In this document: positions 26,830 to 35,751 of the stretch, piece by piece
How the letters are laid out: each line of letters begins with the position of its first letter
Numbering within the stretch: position 1 is the first letter of the stretch
Assembly: GCF_000230835.1 (NCBI RefSeq)
Contig: NZ_CM001240.1
Span: forward strand, 2,302,501-2,366,500
Direction of reading: 5' to 3'
Length of the DNA stretch: 64,000 nt
Source: Clostridium sp. DL-VIII
Lineage (GTDB): Bacteria; Bacillota; Clostridia; Clostridiales; Clostridiaceae
Translations under genes and position numbers: made by a program
The notes under the pieces: model-generated
What the model saw: the letters and a program-made list of their open reading frames with translations, nothing else
What the model was told of the DNA's origin: nothing
The model's database searches: none

Positions 26830-27823
26830 CGTATTCAGGAAAATCACCTCCAAAAATTTCTGCCCATTTATTTATTGAAGACTCATCATCTTTATTATTT
26901 TCATAATTTATTGCATCAATGGCTTTTAGATAATCAGAAGATGCTCTATCACTTATTTTTTTTATCTCATCATATGATAGGGTATTTAAGTTGCCTTGAA
27001 TTCCTTTTGGGTCATTTACTGGATTATACACAGCATTAGAGATATATGATAAAATATTGGGAACTTCAATATCAACAAATTCACTACAAGAAGCTGCTGT
27101 ATTATAGTAGTTAAGGATCATATTTTCTAACAAATATGATTGCATTGATGGCATGGTAGGTCTTTTATTCCAATACTTTATAATTCGTATAACATTAAGA
27201 ACATTTCCATTATGATTTTGATTTATATCCGATACTTTTTTTCGATCTATCCTAGGGTCTGTTTTCATCCAATTACCGTTTCCATCTGGGATTATATAAT
27301 AAGTTTTTCCAAGAGAATCTTCGGTAGTAAAAAAGCAGGGTACTATATCAAAATTCCAATCGTAAGAAATTAAATTTAGTGTAGCAGCTTGCTGGTTACG
27401 GTGAATTTCAGATTTTCTATATTGGCCTATATTTTTCAAATTAGCTATAAATTTATTTATGACTTTTTTTGAATTTAAAATATTAGTATCGTCGTTGCAA
27501 AGTTTTTTTAGATTTGTAGCTGAATCTGAAACTGTGATTTCAATGTGATCAGAATATTCATAGTAGGTACTACACTGAGCATTTAAACAAATCATAATGT
27601 CTATATCATCTAATTCACGTTTTTTAGTTTTCCTGGCAAAAGAGCCAAAGAAAATATCTTTTTCCGGATAAAACGAAGGAAATTCATCATCTTTAGTTGT
27701 AAAAGTGTGTATTTGATCAATTAGCCAATCTCTACTAGTTCTTGCTGTTTTGGATACATCAGAATCTAAATTCACCTTATCCTTTAAAAATTCATTAAAT
27801 GCAGATATAACTGTTTTTGCCAT
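26819..27823 (-). CDS. CBASS cyclic-oligonucleotide synthase (CD-NTase, SMODS nucleotidyltransferase)
   Basis: 334 residues. It senses phage infection and makes a cyclic di- or trinucleotide messenger. The nucleotidyltransferase motif is intact: GSFARKTKKRELDDIDIMI with Gly60-Ser61 and Asp73-x-Asp75, and the third Asp in WNFDIVPCF (about 159). The C-terminal helical domain follows (LNVIRIIKYWNKR). AGGAGG precedes the ATG. It is the first gene of a two-gene operon with the S-4TM effector and no cap2/cap3 or HORMA/TRIP13 genes, so this is a minimal type I CBASS. A decayed partial copy lies at 8545-8910. The nucleotide product cannot be predicted. Confidence 0.85.
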   Translation of the reverse strand: MAKTVISAFNEFLKDKVNLDSDVSKTARTSRDWLIDQIHTFTTKDDEFPSFYPEKDIFFGSFARKTKKRELDDIDIMICLNAQCSTYYEYSDHIEITVSDSATNLKKLCNDDTNILNSKKVINKFIANLKNIGQYRKSEIHRNQQAATLNLISYDWNFDIVPCFFTTEDSLGKTYYIIPDGNGNWMKTDPRIDRKKVSDINQNHNGNVLNVIRIIKYWNKRPTMPSMQSYLLENMILNYYNTAASCSEFVDIEVPNILSYISNAVYNPVNDPKGIQGNLNTLSYDEIKKISDRASSDYLKAIDAINYENNKDDESSINKWAEIFGGDFPEYDGE

Positions 27824-28193
27824 AATAAGTCCTCCTCAAATTAATATATTAGTATTACAGAAACCAAAGAAAGTAACATTGAAATAAAACTATAAGAAAT
27901 AATGTAATGAAATTAATAGTGATATGAAATGCGAGCGATAATTTAAAAAACATAAAGTTGAGGCTTTAAGTGCTATTATTGAGAAAAAATCTCACAAATT
28001 GAAGTTTAAATACTGAATAGTGACTTTTTATTATAATATGAATATATCACCAATAAATTTATTTGTCCATAGTAAAATGATAGAGAAGTAAATTTTATTT
28101 TTAATATTTGTGGAAATATCACAATAACTAGTATATAATTTTAAGTATAGATCATAATATAAGATAAGATTAGTATAGATGGAGGCATAAATT

Positions 28194-29456
28194 ATGTTAA
28201 TACAATTAGATATAGAGAATTTTCGTTCAATTAAAGATAAGGTTTCTTTTAGTATGTTAGCATCAAAAGATAAAAGTCATGAGAATAATTTAATCAAGGA
28301 AGTTGATGCTTTAGGAAAAGAAGTTAATATTTTAAAAACATCTGCGATATATGGTGCAAATGGTTCAGGAAAAACAAATGTGCTAGAAGCTTTTAATTTT
28401 ATAACGTATCTTTTAGCAACTTCTAATGATATGCAAAAGGGAAAAAAGATACCAGTAGATCCTTTTAAACTTGAAAGAGAATATATAAATAAACCAAGTA
28501 GTTTTGATATAATTTTCAAAACTAAAGGTATAAAATATGCTTATGGTTTTTCAGTTACTGAAACTAAGGTTGTTGATGAATATTTATATAGTTATCCCAA
28601 TGGAAGACAAACTGTAATTTTTGAAAGAGAAAATACTGATGAATATACATTTAAGAATGATAAAGAAAGGCAAACTCAAATAAAAGATAAATTCCATTCT
28701 GATAATAAACTGTTTATTTCAACATTAAGTGTATGGGAATATGAAAAAGCTCAAGAACCATTTCATTGGTTAAGAAATAATTTAAGAATAATAGATCCTA
28801 GAAGTAACACTGCAGGATTTACAGTTAATAAAATTTTAAAAAATAGTTCTATAAATATACGAATTAAAAATACTTTAAAGAAGGTCATCGAAGGAATTGA
28901 AGACATAAAAATTAATGAAATTGATATTGATCCTAAAGATGTACCATTATTAAAGTTTTTAAATGAAGAAGCAAAAGAAAAAATATTGAAAGATAATGAA
29001 AAGCTTACAAGTGTAAGTGTATTTCATAAAATGAATAATAGCAATGAGCTTGTAGAATTTGATTTAGAGGATGAATCAGATGGTACACAAAAATTATTTG
29101 GCTTACTAGGGATTTTTATAGATATTTTAGATAATGGTTCCACATTAGTTGTAGATGAATTAGATGTAAGATTGCATTCTCATTTAACAAAATTTTTAGT
29201 GGAATTATTCCATGACCCAGAATACAATAAAAATAATGCACAATTAATTTTCTCAACTCATGATACTAACTTGCTTGATCAGGATATTTTTAGAAGAGAT
29301 CAAATTTGGTTTACAGAAAAGAAAGAAGATAAAAGTACAGATTTATACTCATTAGATGATTTTAGAGTGAGAAAGGATGCAGCAATTGAAAAAGGATATT
29401 TACAAGGAAAATATGGAGCAATACCACATTTGGGTGGAGGCAACATATGGGAATAA
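28194..29456 (+). CDS. AAA-type ATPase of an ATPase/RloB defence pair
   Basis: 420 residues of the OLD/SMC-like AAA_15/AAA_21 class. Walker A GANGSGKT is near residue 54; IENFRSIKDKVSF at the start is typical. The Walker B region STLVVDELDVRLHSHLTKFL is near 316 and the switch motif FSTHDTNLLDQD near 352. AGGC-type weak ribosome site (GGAGGC) 8 bases before the ATG. It overlaps the RloB gene by 10 bases, so the proteins are made together. The arrangement equals rloA-rloB and is similar to the lactococcal AbiL phage-abortive pair (from memory). It is divergent from the CBASS operon across 370 bp. Confidence 0.8.
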   Translation: MLIQLDIENFRSIKDKVSFSMLASKDKSHENNLIKEVDALGKEVNILKTSAIYGANGSGKTNVLEAFNFITYLLATSNDMQKGKKIPVDPFKLEREYINKPSSFDIIFKTKGIKYAYGFSVTETKVVDEYLYSYPNGRQTVIFERENTDEYTFKNDKERQTQIKDKFHSDNKLFISTLSVWEYEKAQEPFHWLRNNLRIIDPRSNTAGFTVNKILKNSSINIRIKNTLKKVIEGIEDIKINEIDIDPKDVPLLKFLNEEAKEKILKDNEKLTSVSVFHKMNNSNELVEFDLEDESDGTQKLFGLLGIFIDILDNGSTLVVDELDVRLHSHLTKFLVELFHDPEYNKNNAQLIFSTHDTNLLDQDIFRRDQIWFTEKKEDKSTDLYSLDDFRVRKDAAIEKGYLQGKYGAIPHLGGGNIWE

Positions 29457-30187
29457 AAAGAAATATAGGAGAAGTTTCTAGAGAAAAAAGAAGAAAAAGA
29501 AAAGTTAAACCTCTTGTATTGATTGTATCTGAAGGAAAGGATACAGAAATTAATTATTTTAAACAATTTAATCAGAAATATGTAAATGTAGATGTTAAGC
29601 CAGTTGATAAAAATTCTGCTGGAAAGAACAAATCAAGGAAGACTGATCCATCTAATTTAGTGGATAAGGCTATTGAATATATAGATAATAAATATGATAT
29701 AAATGAAGAAGATGGAGATAGAGTATGGTGCTTGATGGATGTGGATTTAAACTATAATAATCCTGATCCGATTGAAAGTAGAACTCAGGAAATTCAAAGA
29801 GCCTATACAAAAGTTGAAAATTACAAGAAAAGAAGCAAGGTCAAAATAAATCTTGGATTATCAAATCCATGTTTTGAAATATGGTACTTGTTGCATTACA
29901 AATATACTACTGCTAATTTTAAAAATTATGATGCTGTAAAAGAACGAATTGAAAAGGATACGCCGCTTAAGGAATATGAAAAGAATAAATCAATATATTC
30001 AATAATTCATGATCAAACATCAAGTGCACTTATTAATTGTGGGAAGTTAAGGAATTATCATGAAGACTTGGGAAGAAATATATTAGATATTAATCTGAAT
30101 AATATTAAGGACGTAATACAAAGCAATCCTTATACCAATGTTGATCTATTAGTTGGATATATTGAGACGTTAAATGAAAAATTATAA
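29447..30187 (+). CDS. RloB-family protein (TOPRIM-like partner of the ATPase)
   Basis: 246 residues. LIVSEGKDTEINYFKQFNQK near residue 25 is the RloB signature (xEGxxTExxYF), followed by the acidic VWCLMDVDLNYNNPDP and the NPCFEIWYLLHY motif. RloB proteins share features with TOPRIM nucleases, so cleavage of nucleic acid is a plausible activity that the ATPase controls (inference). The start overlaps the ATPase end. The first 25 residues are strongly basic (SREKRRKRKVKP). A decayed partial copy with a stop in the SEG motif is at 8908-9160. Confidence 0.8.
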   Translation: MGIKRNIGEVSREKRRKRKVKPLVLIVSEGKDTEINYFKQFNQKYVNVDVKPVDKNSAGKNKSRKTDPSNLVDKAIEYIDNKYDINEEDGDRVWCLMDVDLNYNNPDPIESRTQEIQRAYTKVENYKKRSKVKINLGLSNPCFEIWYLLHYKYTTANFKNYDAVKERIEKDTPLKEYEKNKSIYSIIHDQTSSALINCGKLRNYHEDLGRNILDINLNNIKDVIQSNPYTNVDLLVGYIETLNEKL

Positions 30188-30206
30188 GAAGAAATCAAAT
30201 ATATTT

Positions 30207-30368
30207 ATGAAGGATATAGAAGTTTGCAATCAATGTGAAAACTAGCAGAGCTTAGAAGTAGCAGCATCTAAATGGTTAGATAATAAGGATCACCCAGGAC
30301 AAATAAGCTTAGGTGATCAATTATTATATGAGAATATAATAATTGAAACTAGAAAAATCAATTATTAA
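30207..30368 (+). pseudogene. Small gene remnant with an internal stop
   Basis: The frame MKDIEVCNQCEN is cut by TAG and resumes as QSLEVAASKWLDNKDHPGQI with SLGDQLLYENIIIETRK. The phage-like small protein is not recognised. It follows the RloB gene by 20 bp and may have belonged to the same transcript. Confidence 0.4.
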
Positions 30369-30399
30369 AAACTTTATATGTAAAAGTATATTAATAGCT

Positions 30400-31554
30400 T
30401 TATACATAATCAAATTCATATTGAACTCCAGTATTTTCATTTATATTATAATCAAGATTTTTATAGCCCTTAAGTCTTTTATTATACATTTTTACTAGAA
30501 TGGGAACATTATTATCTATATAATCATATATTTTCACTATATTTTTGCCTTCATACATTCTTTGCAATCTTCCTGCATATTGCTCAAGTACACCTTTCCA
30601 GGAGATTGGCATTGTTAGAAATAGAGTATCTAAACGTGATTCATCAAAACCTTCACCAATAAGTTTACCAGTTGCAATTAGTATAAATCTTTCATCTTTG
30701 GAAAAAGATTTTATCATATCTAGAGCTGATTTTCTTTGCTTAGTTTTCATTCCTCCTTTTAATATTATAATTTTATCAATATGTTCACTAAGCATGTTTG
30801 ATAAAATATTAAGGTGCTCAATTCTTTCAGTTAGAATAAGAGGAGTAGAGCCAAGTTCAAATACTTTAATAATATCATTTATAATTAATTGATTTCTGGA
30901 TTTATCATTAATAATTTCATTATATAATTCTGTTAATTTTAATTTAGATAAATCTTTATCAGATTGCATTTCATTAATTCTTGGAATAAGCATATGTGCA
31001 ACTTTTTTCTCATTTATAATTTTGCTAACAGCTTTATGTACTATTGGACCACACTGCATTGTTATAATTTTATCGTATTTATCTTTTCTGTTAGGAGTAG
31101 CCGTCAATCCTAAAACATATTTAGATTTTGCAGCTTTCATAATTTTTTCAAGAGTAAAGGCAGCTATATGGTGGCATTCATCTATAATAATTTGACCATA
31201 ATTATTTAATATGTTATCAAGATTATCAATTTTATTTAAAGTCTGCATAGTAGCTATATCAATTATATTACTTACCTTTTTCTTTCCACCGCCTAATCTA
31301 CCAATGTTATCTTTATCTATTTTTAAGAAAATTTTTAATTTTTCTTCCCATTGTTCAATTAATTGAATGCTATTAACAATTATCAATGTGCTTACATTTC
31401 TAGCAGAAATGATATTAGCAGCAACAATTGTTTTTCCAAAAGCAGTAGAAGCCCAAAGAATACCATTATCATGTTTTAAAATAGCCTCTACAGCAGTATG
31501 CTGATAATCGTATAATTTACCATTAAATACTGCATCGATAGGTATTCCAGACAA
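30400..31554 (-). CDS. SF2 helicase resembling the helicase module of TOTE conflict systems, 5'-truncated
   Basis: 384 residues hold a complete SF2 core: motif I ILWASTAFGKTIVAANII, motif II DECHHIAAF, motif III LTATPNRKDKYD, and motif VI QYAGRLQRMYEG. The phrase MQCGPIVHK and the IGRLGGGKKK loop match the large primase-helicase proteins of TOTE systems. In those, a primase-polymerase domain precedes this part. Here the frame opens only about ten codons before the TTG at 31554, which has no properly spaced ribosome site, so the N-terminal domains have probably been deleted. It may still be expressed as a free helicase. It faces the RloB gene from the opposite strand. Confidence 0.65.
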   Translation of the reverse strand: MSGIPIDAVFNGKLYDYQHTAVEAILKHDNGILWASTAFGKTIVAANIISARNVSTLIIVNSIQLIEQWEEKLKIFLKIDKDNIGRLGGGKKKVSNIIDIATMQTLNKIDNLDNILNNYGQIIIDECHHIAAFTLEKIMKAAKSKYVLGLTATPNRKDKYDKIITMQCGPIVHKAVSKIINEKKVAHMLIPRINEMQSDKDLSKLKLTELYNEIINDKSRNQLIINDIIKVFELGSTPLILTERIEHLNILSNMLSEHIDKIIILKGGMKTKQRKSALDMIKSFSKDERFILIATGKLIGEGFDESRLDTLFLTMPISWKGVLEQYAGRLQRMYEGKNIVKIYDYIDNNVPILVKMYNKRLKGYKNLDYNINENTGVQYEFDYV

Positions 31555-31885
31555 CCTCTTATCGATTATATTAACCTTAACCTATAATTTATGAAGTAGT
31601 TGTAAGGAAATATAGTAAGAGGTATATATATTCGTAGAAGTGATAAGAATATTGTAGAATTCATAGATGTGCTTGTTTATATGAAAGGTAAGAAAACACT
31701 AAAGAAATAGTAAGATATAGTTAATTTTTTTAATAGTTTATTATACGCTAATACCAGTATTTTCTTGTTATATTTGAAATAGCTGAAAAGAAATTAAATA
31801 AGGAAATTGAAGAAGAACACAATCTAATAGAACAACTTAATAAAAACAAAAAACAGATTATTTAAAGATTTTTAATTATAAAGAT

Positions 31886-32056
31886 ATGATTGAATTAGCA
31901 GAAAAACATGACTACAAGCAAGTTAGACAAAGCGGAGATCATATTATTATGCAGCATAAAAAGACTAATAAAATAGTTCCAATTCCAGCTCATGAATTAA
32001 AATATGGATTAATGATTCAAATACAAAAACAAATTCAGATTAATAAAGTAAATTAG
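31886..32056 (+). pseudogene. HicA-like toxin remnant
   Basis: MIELAEKHDYKQVRQSGDHI continuing IMQHKKTNKIVPIPAHELK resembles the HicA fold (VRQxGxHhhhxH, then VPxHxx). The segment upstream (LNKEIEEEHNLIEQLNKNKK) reads in another frame, and the join lies in an A-rich run near 31855, suggesting a frameshift inside a longer gene. No HicB antitoxin is evident downstream. Confidence 0.45.
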
Positions 32057-32138
32057 TGAAAAACTTAAGCTAATAACATTTGTGAATAAAATAAATTAAA
32101 AGAAGAACAAGTTTAAATATATTAATTATTAGGCTATA

Positions 32139-32477
32139 ATGGGTGGAAAATCAGGTAAGGCAGATAGAATATTAAATGCAATTAAAATAGTTAGGAACGT
32201 AGATACGGAATATAAGTACGATATTGAAACAATTTTATATGCCTTTGCAAATAAGTTTTTAGAAGGCAGAGATTTAGAAAAAGTATAGGAGGAGCTTAGT
32301 ATGACTGAATTAGGTAAAAGATTAATGGAAAGATGAGAAAGCAAAAAAGTTATAGAAATAGTTAGAAATTCAATAAAAAATGGCCTTGATAATAAAATGA
32401 TAAGCTCTATAACTGGATTAACAATAGAGAAAATTCAAGGAATAAGAGAAGTTATTGAATATGAAGAAGAAAAATAA
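32139..32477 (+). pseudogene. Rpn-family nuclease/transposase C-terminal remnant 1
   Basis: ILNAIKIVRNVDTEYKYDIE and LYAFANKFLEG, then stops, then MTELGKRLMER and IVRNSIKNGLDNKMISSITG are the C-terminal half of Rpn (PDDEXK recombination-promoting nuclease) proteins. Stops at the TAG after LEKV and the TGA after MER break it. The nuclease core is missing. Confidence 0.6.
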
Positions 32478-32534
32478 TTTATTAATATAAAAAAATAGAA
32501 GCTTATAAGCAAGCTTCTATTTTTTTACATAAAA

Positions 32535-32735
32535 CTAAGCCACATCAAACTTAGTAACTTGTCTTTCAGTTAATTGAGAGGCAGATTTTTTAATTAAATC
32601 TCCAGAATTAGTTTTGAAGATGTTTTTAGCGATTATAGTTTCCATTAGAGCAGTAACTTCATCTTTAGTAATAGTAGGCTTAACAGCAGAAATGCTTAAA
32701 GTTGTCTTTTCACCGGCGCTAGTTAAAAAACATTT
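32535..32735 (-). pseudogene. DUF2922-family protein, 5'-truncated
   Basis: The frame LTSAGEKTTLSISAVKPTIT, then IIAKNIFKTNSGDLIKKSAS and ERQVTKFDVA is the conserved DUF2922 module. About the first five codons and the start are missing where Rpn sequence begins. A related C-terminal piece is in the chimera at 13781. Confidence 0.6.
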
Positions 32736-32744
32736 ACACCAATA

Positions 32745-33178
32745 ATGGGTGGGAAGCTTAGTAAAAGTGATAAGATAATAAATGCAATTAGAGTGGTTAA
32801 AGATATAGATAAAGATTACAGATATGACATAGAGTCAATCCTATATGCTTTTGCAAGTAAATTTTTAGAAGGTAAAGATAAGCAAAGGAAATCCGACTCG
32901 TATGCACTCGCTGGATAAGTTCAAAGCACAAAATCATAGATTTTGATTCTCACTTAAGGGAGGAGATAAAAATGACTGAACTAGGTAGAAGCTTAATTGA
33001 AGAAGGCATGGAAAAGGGAATTGAAAAAGGAATAGTTGAAGGAGAAAATAAAAAGACTATTGAGATTGTAAAAAATGCTATCAAAAAAGGAATGGATAAT
33101 AGCATAATAAGTGATTTGACTGGGTTATCAAATGAAGAAATTGAGGCAATAAGAAAAGCTCTAAAATATAGCAATTAA
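32745..33178 (+). pseudogene. Rpn-family C-terminal remnant 2, interrupted by the 69-bp repeat
   Basis: INAIRVVKDIDKDYRYDIES and LYAFASKFLEGKDKQ run into the repeat at 32887-32955, after which REEIKMTELGRSLIEEGMEK and IVKNAIKKGMDNSIISDLTG continue. The part after the repeat has its own ATG (32972) and a GGAGG, so a 68-residue peptide could be made. Removing the repeat with one AAGG restores one frame. Confidence 0.65.
32887..32955 (+). repeat. 69-bp interspersed repeat, copy B
   Basis: Gap-free alignment with copies A and C. Its hairpin is CAAAAT-5-ATTTTG: one C-G pair of the other copies has become A-T on both sides, a compensatory change that keeps the stem. Confidence 0.8.
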
Positions 33179-33191
33179 GGACATAGAGATT

Positions 33192-33373
33192 ATGATTGAA
33201 TTAGGTAAGAGTTTATTTGAAGAAGATTTCAAAGATGGTAAACTGGAAAATGCAATAGAGACATCTAAAAGAGTCATAAACGTGATATAAGTGATCAATT
33301 GATTAGTGAAGTGGTTGGTCTATCTATGAAAGAAATTCGGATAATAAGAATAGCTATAAAAACTAATTATTAA
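33192..33373 (+). pseudogene. Rpn-family C-terminal remnant 3
   Basis: MIELGKSLFEEDFKDGKLEN, then after a frame change ISDQLISEVVGLSMKEIRII, is a third copy of the same tail, in tandem with the two before it. Confidence 0.55.
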
Positions 33374-33393
33374 AACAAATTAAATAAAATTAT

Positions 33394-33516
33394 AAAAAGG
33401 AAGATATTAATATACTTTAAGCAATAGACAATGTACGAGATATAGAACTTCTAAACGAAGGTTTTTGGATTCGCATATATTTTATTCAGCTTAAAGTAAT
33501 TAATATCTTTTTATTT
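33394..33516. repeat. Long inverted repeat, about 28-bp arms
   Basis: The left arm 33394-33422 (AAAAAGGAAGATATTAATAT then ACTTTAAGC) pairs with the right arm 33489-33516 (GCTTAAAGTAATTAATATCT then TTTTATTT) with few mismatches around a 66-base centre. It could be a MITE or a stable RNA stem. Confidence 0.6.
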
Positions 33517-33519
33517 TTC

Positions 33520-33581
33520 AGCTTGTACTTTTCATCCTTTGTTTGACCGAAGTGAGTTAAAATCAAAGGAATAGACAAGCT
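33520..33581. ncRNA. Nested stem-loop, possible structured RNA
   Basis: AGCTTGT (33520-33526) pairs with ACAAGCT (33575-33581), CCTTTG (33536) with CAAAGG (33564), and an inner TTTGAC pairs loosely with GTTAAA around CGAAGTGA. It follows directly after the long inverted repeat. No open frame covers 33375-33975. Confidence 0.4.
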
Positions 33582-33979
33582 TTAAGGATAAAAATCTCAT
33601 GCATGTTATAAATGATTTCAACATACTTATCTAAATACTTTAAGTCTATTTAATAAGCTTGATTATTCCATACTTTTGACTTAAAGGCGAGGCTTTGAAG
33701 TTTTGCGTATTGTTTCTTTCTGGACTTGGAGTTTAGAAGCAAATTTAGAGTTAAGTGGCAGCAGAAAACATTAAATGTAAAATAAAGTCTGCGATACATA
33801 TTAAGAAATTGTAAATATTGATATAATATATATAGTAAAGATTATTTGTCTAATACATAGAAGAGTAGTAATTTATAGAGAAGGTGAAGTTATGAAGACA
33901 TTTTTACGTATGCATCCAAAGAATGTATTATCCTCTGTGCAGCTATGAAATTAATATTGTACAGAGGAGTGTATATTAA

Positions 33980-34795
33980 ATGAATAGATTAAATAAACCA
34001 GTTATTACAGAAGAAACAATAAAAGCAATGGAGGATATGTCATTTTTTACTCATGCTAAGATTTTTGACGATTTGCTAATTGTTGCACAAAAGCAAACAA
34101 ATTGTTTTGTATTAAAGACAACTGAGGGACTTATAGTGATAGATGCTATTTGGCCGGCAAAAGAAGCTTTTGAGGCAATAGTAGACGCCATTAAAGACGT
34201 GGGATGGAATCCAGATACAATAAAAAAACTGGTTTTAACTCATGGACATGTTGATCATACAGGATGTGGGAGATGGCTTGTTGAAAAATATCATGCTTAC
34301 ACATATATTTCTAAAGTAGATGATATTTTCTGGGCTGAGCATCCAACGAAGCCTAGTAGACCAGAAACGTGGAAAGATTATAAAATTGATGTTTATGTTC
34401 AAGATGGAGACACCATAACATTGGGAGATAAAAAAATATATGTTTACGGTACCCCTGGCCATACTCCGGGAGGATTAAGTTACATATTTCCTGTAAAAGA
34501 AGATGGAGAAATCCATATGGCAGCATTATGGGGAGGTACGACACCACCATGGACAAAAAATGAAGTGAAACAATATCTTAAGTCATTGGATTACTTTATC
34601 AGTGAAGCAATGGATAAAAAAGTAGATGTAGCTTTAAGTAATCATACAGCTGTAGATAACGGCTTGGAACGCATTATGTATTCAAAAGCCAGAATGGACT
34701 ATATGCCTAATATTTATATTATTGGGCAGGAGGGATTTCAAAAGTATTGTCAAGTATTTCGTACATTGAGTTATGATATATTGGAAAAATTATGA
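33980..34795 (+). CDS. MBL-fold metallo-hydrolase
   Basis: 271 residues. The zinc-binding motif LTHGHVDHTGCG (HxHxDH) is near residue 91, followed by the second-shell GTPGHTPGGLSYIFP and a late His in LSNHTAVDNG. The family includes lactonases, glyoxalase II and beta-lactamases; the substrate is unknown. GAGGAG is 10 bases before the ATG. No signal peptide. It is the first of two genes on the plus strand; the second is unrelated and unnamed. Confidence 0.85.
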   Translation: MNRLNKPVITEETIKAMEDMSFFTHAKIFDDLLIVAQKQTNCFVLKTTEGLIVIDAIWPAKEAFEAIVDAIKDVGWNPDTIKKLVLTHGHVDHTGCGRWLVEKYHAYTYISKVDDIFWAEHPTKPSRPETWKDYKIDVYVQDGDTITLGDKKIYVYGTPGHTPGGLSYIFPVKEDGEIHMAALWGGTTPPWTKNEVKQYLKSLDYFISEAMDKKVDVALSNHTAVDNGLERIMYSKARMDYMPNIYIIGQEGFQKYCQVFRTLSYDILEKL

Positions 34796-34858
34796 GCATA
34801 ACCCGAAATCAACAAATTGTAATTTATCGAACAAGTGGATAGAAAAGGAAGAATTATT

Positions 34859-35611
34859 ATGGAAAAAGAAGATCAAATACATGAGGTATTATTGATGCCA
34901 ATTTATTGTGATAAGAAACACGATAAAATTTCACGTGAAGATAATAAAATAAAGACAGGTCAAAAATATCGTTCAACGCCTGATGAGGATATGTCTGACT
35001 TTGCGATAGGCTTTTATGAGATTGTATATAAAGATATTTTAAATTCCAAGCCACTCTTAGAACATAATGGTTCTTTGTGCAATAATGAATATGCTGGCGA
35101 TACAATGAACAGCTTTAATACCATTGCGAATATCACTCCTGGAGCAGGAAAATCTCGTGTACAAAGAACGGCTAAGGAAGAATGGCCGGAATATTTACGG
35201 AATTATCATAGTAAATATCATTGCTTGGCGAATTTCTGGCTTCTTCCAATGGAAATTGGGCGAACGACAAAAGGAACGTTAAATAAAGCGATTAATCCAA
35301 TTGGTGATTATATGGATCGCTTTTTAGAAATGGTGCATTCAGAAGTTAGGTTTGATGAATCTGACATGAAGTACAGTAAGTATTTCAGTTGCTTTAAAGA
35401 TTGGAATGATTTCACTGATAAACATTTCCTTAAAAATAGCTATCTAGACCAGAAGTTAAAAGTTGATTTGTATAGCAATTACAACGAAGAGAGAAGTGAG
35501 TACTTTATAGAAAAAGTGCTAGATAAAATTGAACAAAGGGCGAAATGTATTGCAAAATCAAACTATGCTGAAGAATTGTGGAATTACTTTAATGAGTGGC
35601 AGCTTTTTTAA
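34859..35611 (+). CDS. Conserved-looking protein of unknown function
   Basis: 250 residues, soluble, rich in aromatic residues. Notable stretches are NNEYAGDTMNSFNTIANITP, then GAGKSRVQRTAKEEWPEYLR and CLANFWLLPMEIGRTTKGTL. The GAGKSR sequence resembles a P-loop but lacks the usual strand context, so ATP binding is not claimed. The C-terminus (KIEQRAKCIAKSNYAEELWN) is helical. I recall similar hypothetical proteins in many bacteria but no name. GGAAG precedes ATG 34859; an upstream GTG lacks a site. It lies 63 bp after the MBL gene. Confidence 0.6.
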   Translation: MEKEDQIHEVLLMPIYCDKKHDKISREDNKIKTGQKYRSTPDEDMSDFAIGFYEIVYKDILNSKPLLEHNGSLCNNEYAGDTMNSFNTIANITPGAGKSRVQRTAKEEWPEYLRNYHSKYHCLANFWLLPMEIGRTTKGTLNKAINPIGDYMDRFLEMVHSEVRFDESDMKYSKYFSCFKDWNDFTDKHFLKNSYLDQKLKVDLYSNYNEERSEYFIEKVLDKIEQRAKCIAKSNYAEELWNYFNEWQLF

Positions 35612-35713
35612 AGAAGCAAGATTCCTGCAAATTCCAATTTGTCTACTCAATTTTAATATTTAATATATTAAGAATTTAAGTAACTAAATTAAAAACAGAA
35701 ATAAATTTAAAGG

Positions 35714-35743
35714 CGATAAACATTGAAAAAATAATGTTTATCG
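35714..35743. terminator. Terminator between the unknown gene and yvrJ
   Basis: CGATAAACATT pairs perfectly with AATGTTTATCG around eight A-rich bases. It is usable from both strands. Confidence 0.65.
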
Positions 35744-35751
35744 TCATTTTC

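Noticed and set aside
34859..35611. GAGKSR in the unknown protein as a Walker A ATPase motif
   Set aside because: It does not match GxxxxGK[ST] with the usual hydrophobic strand before it, and no Walker B is evident.
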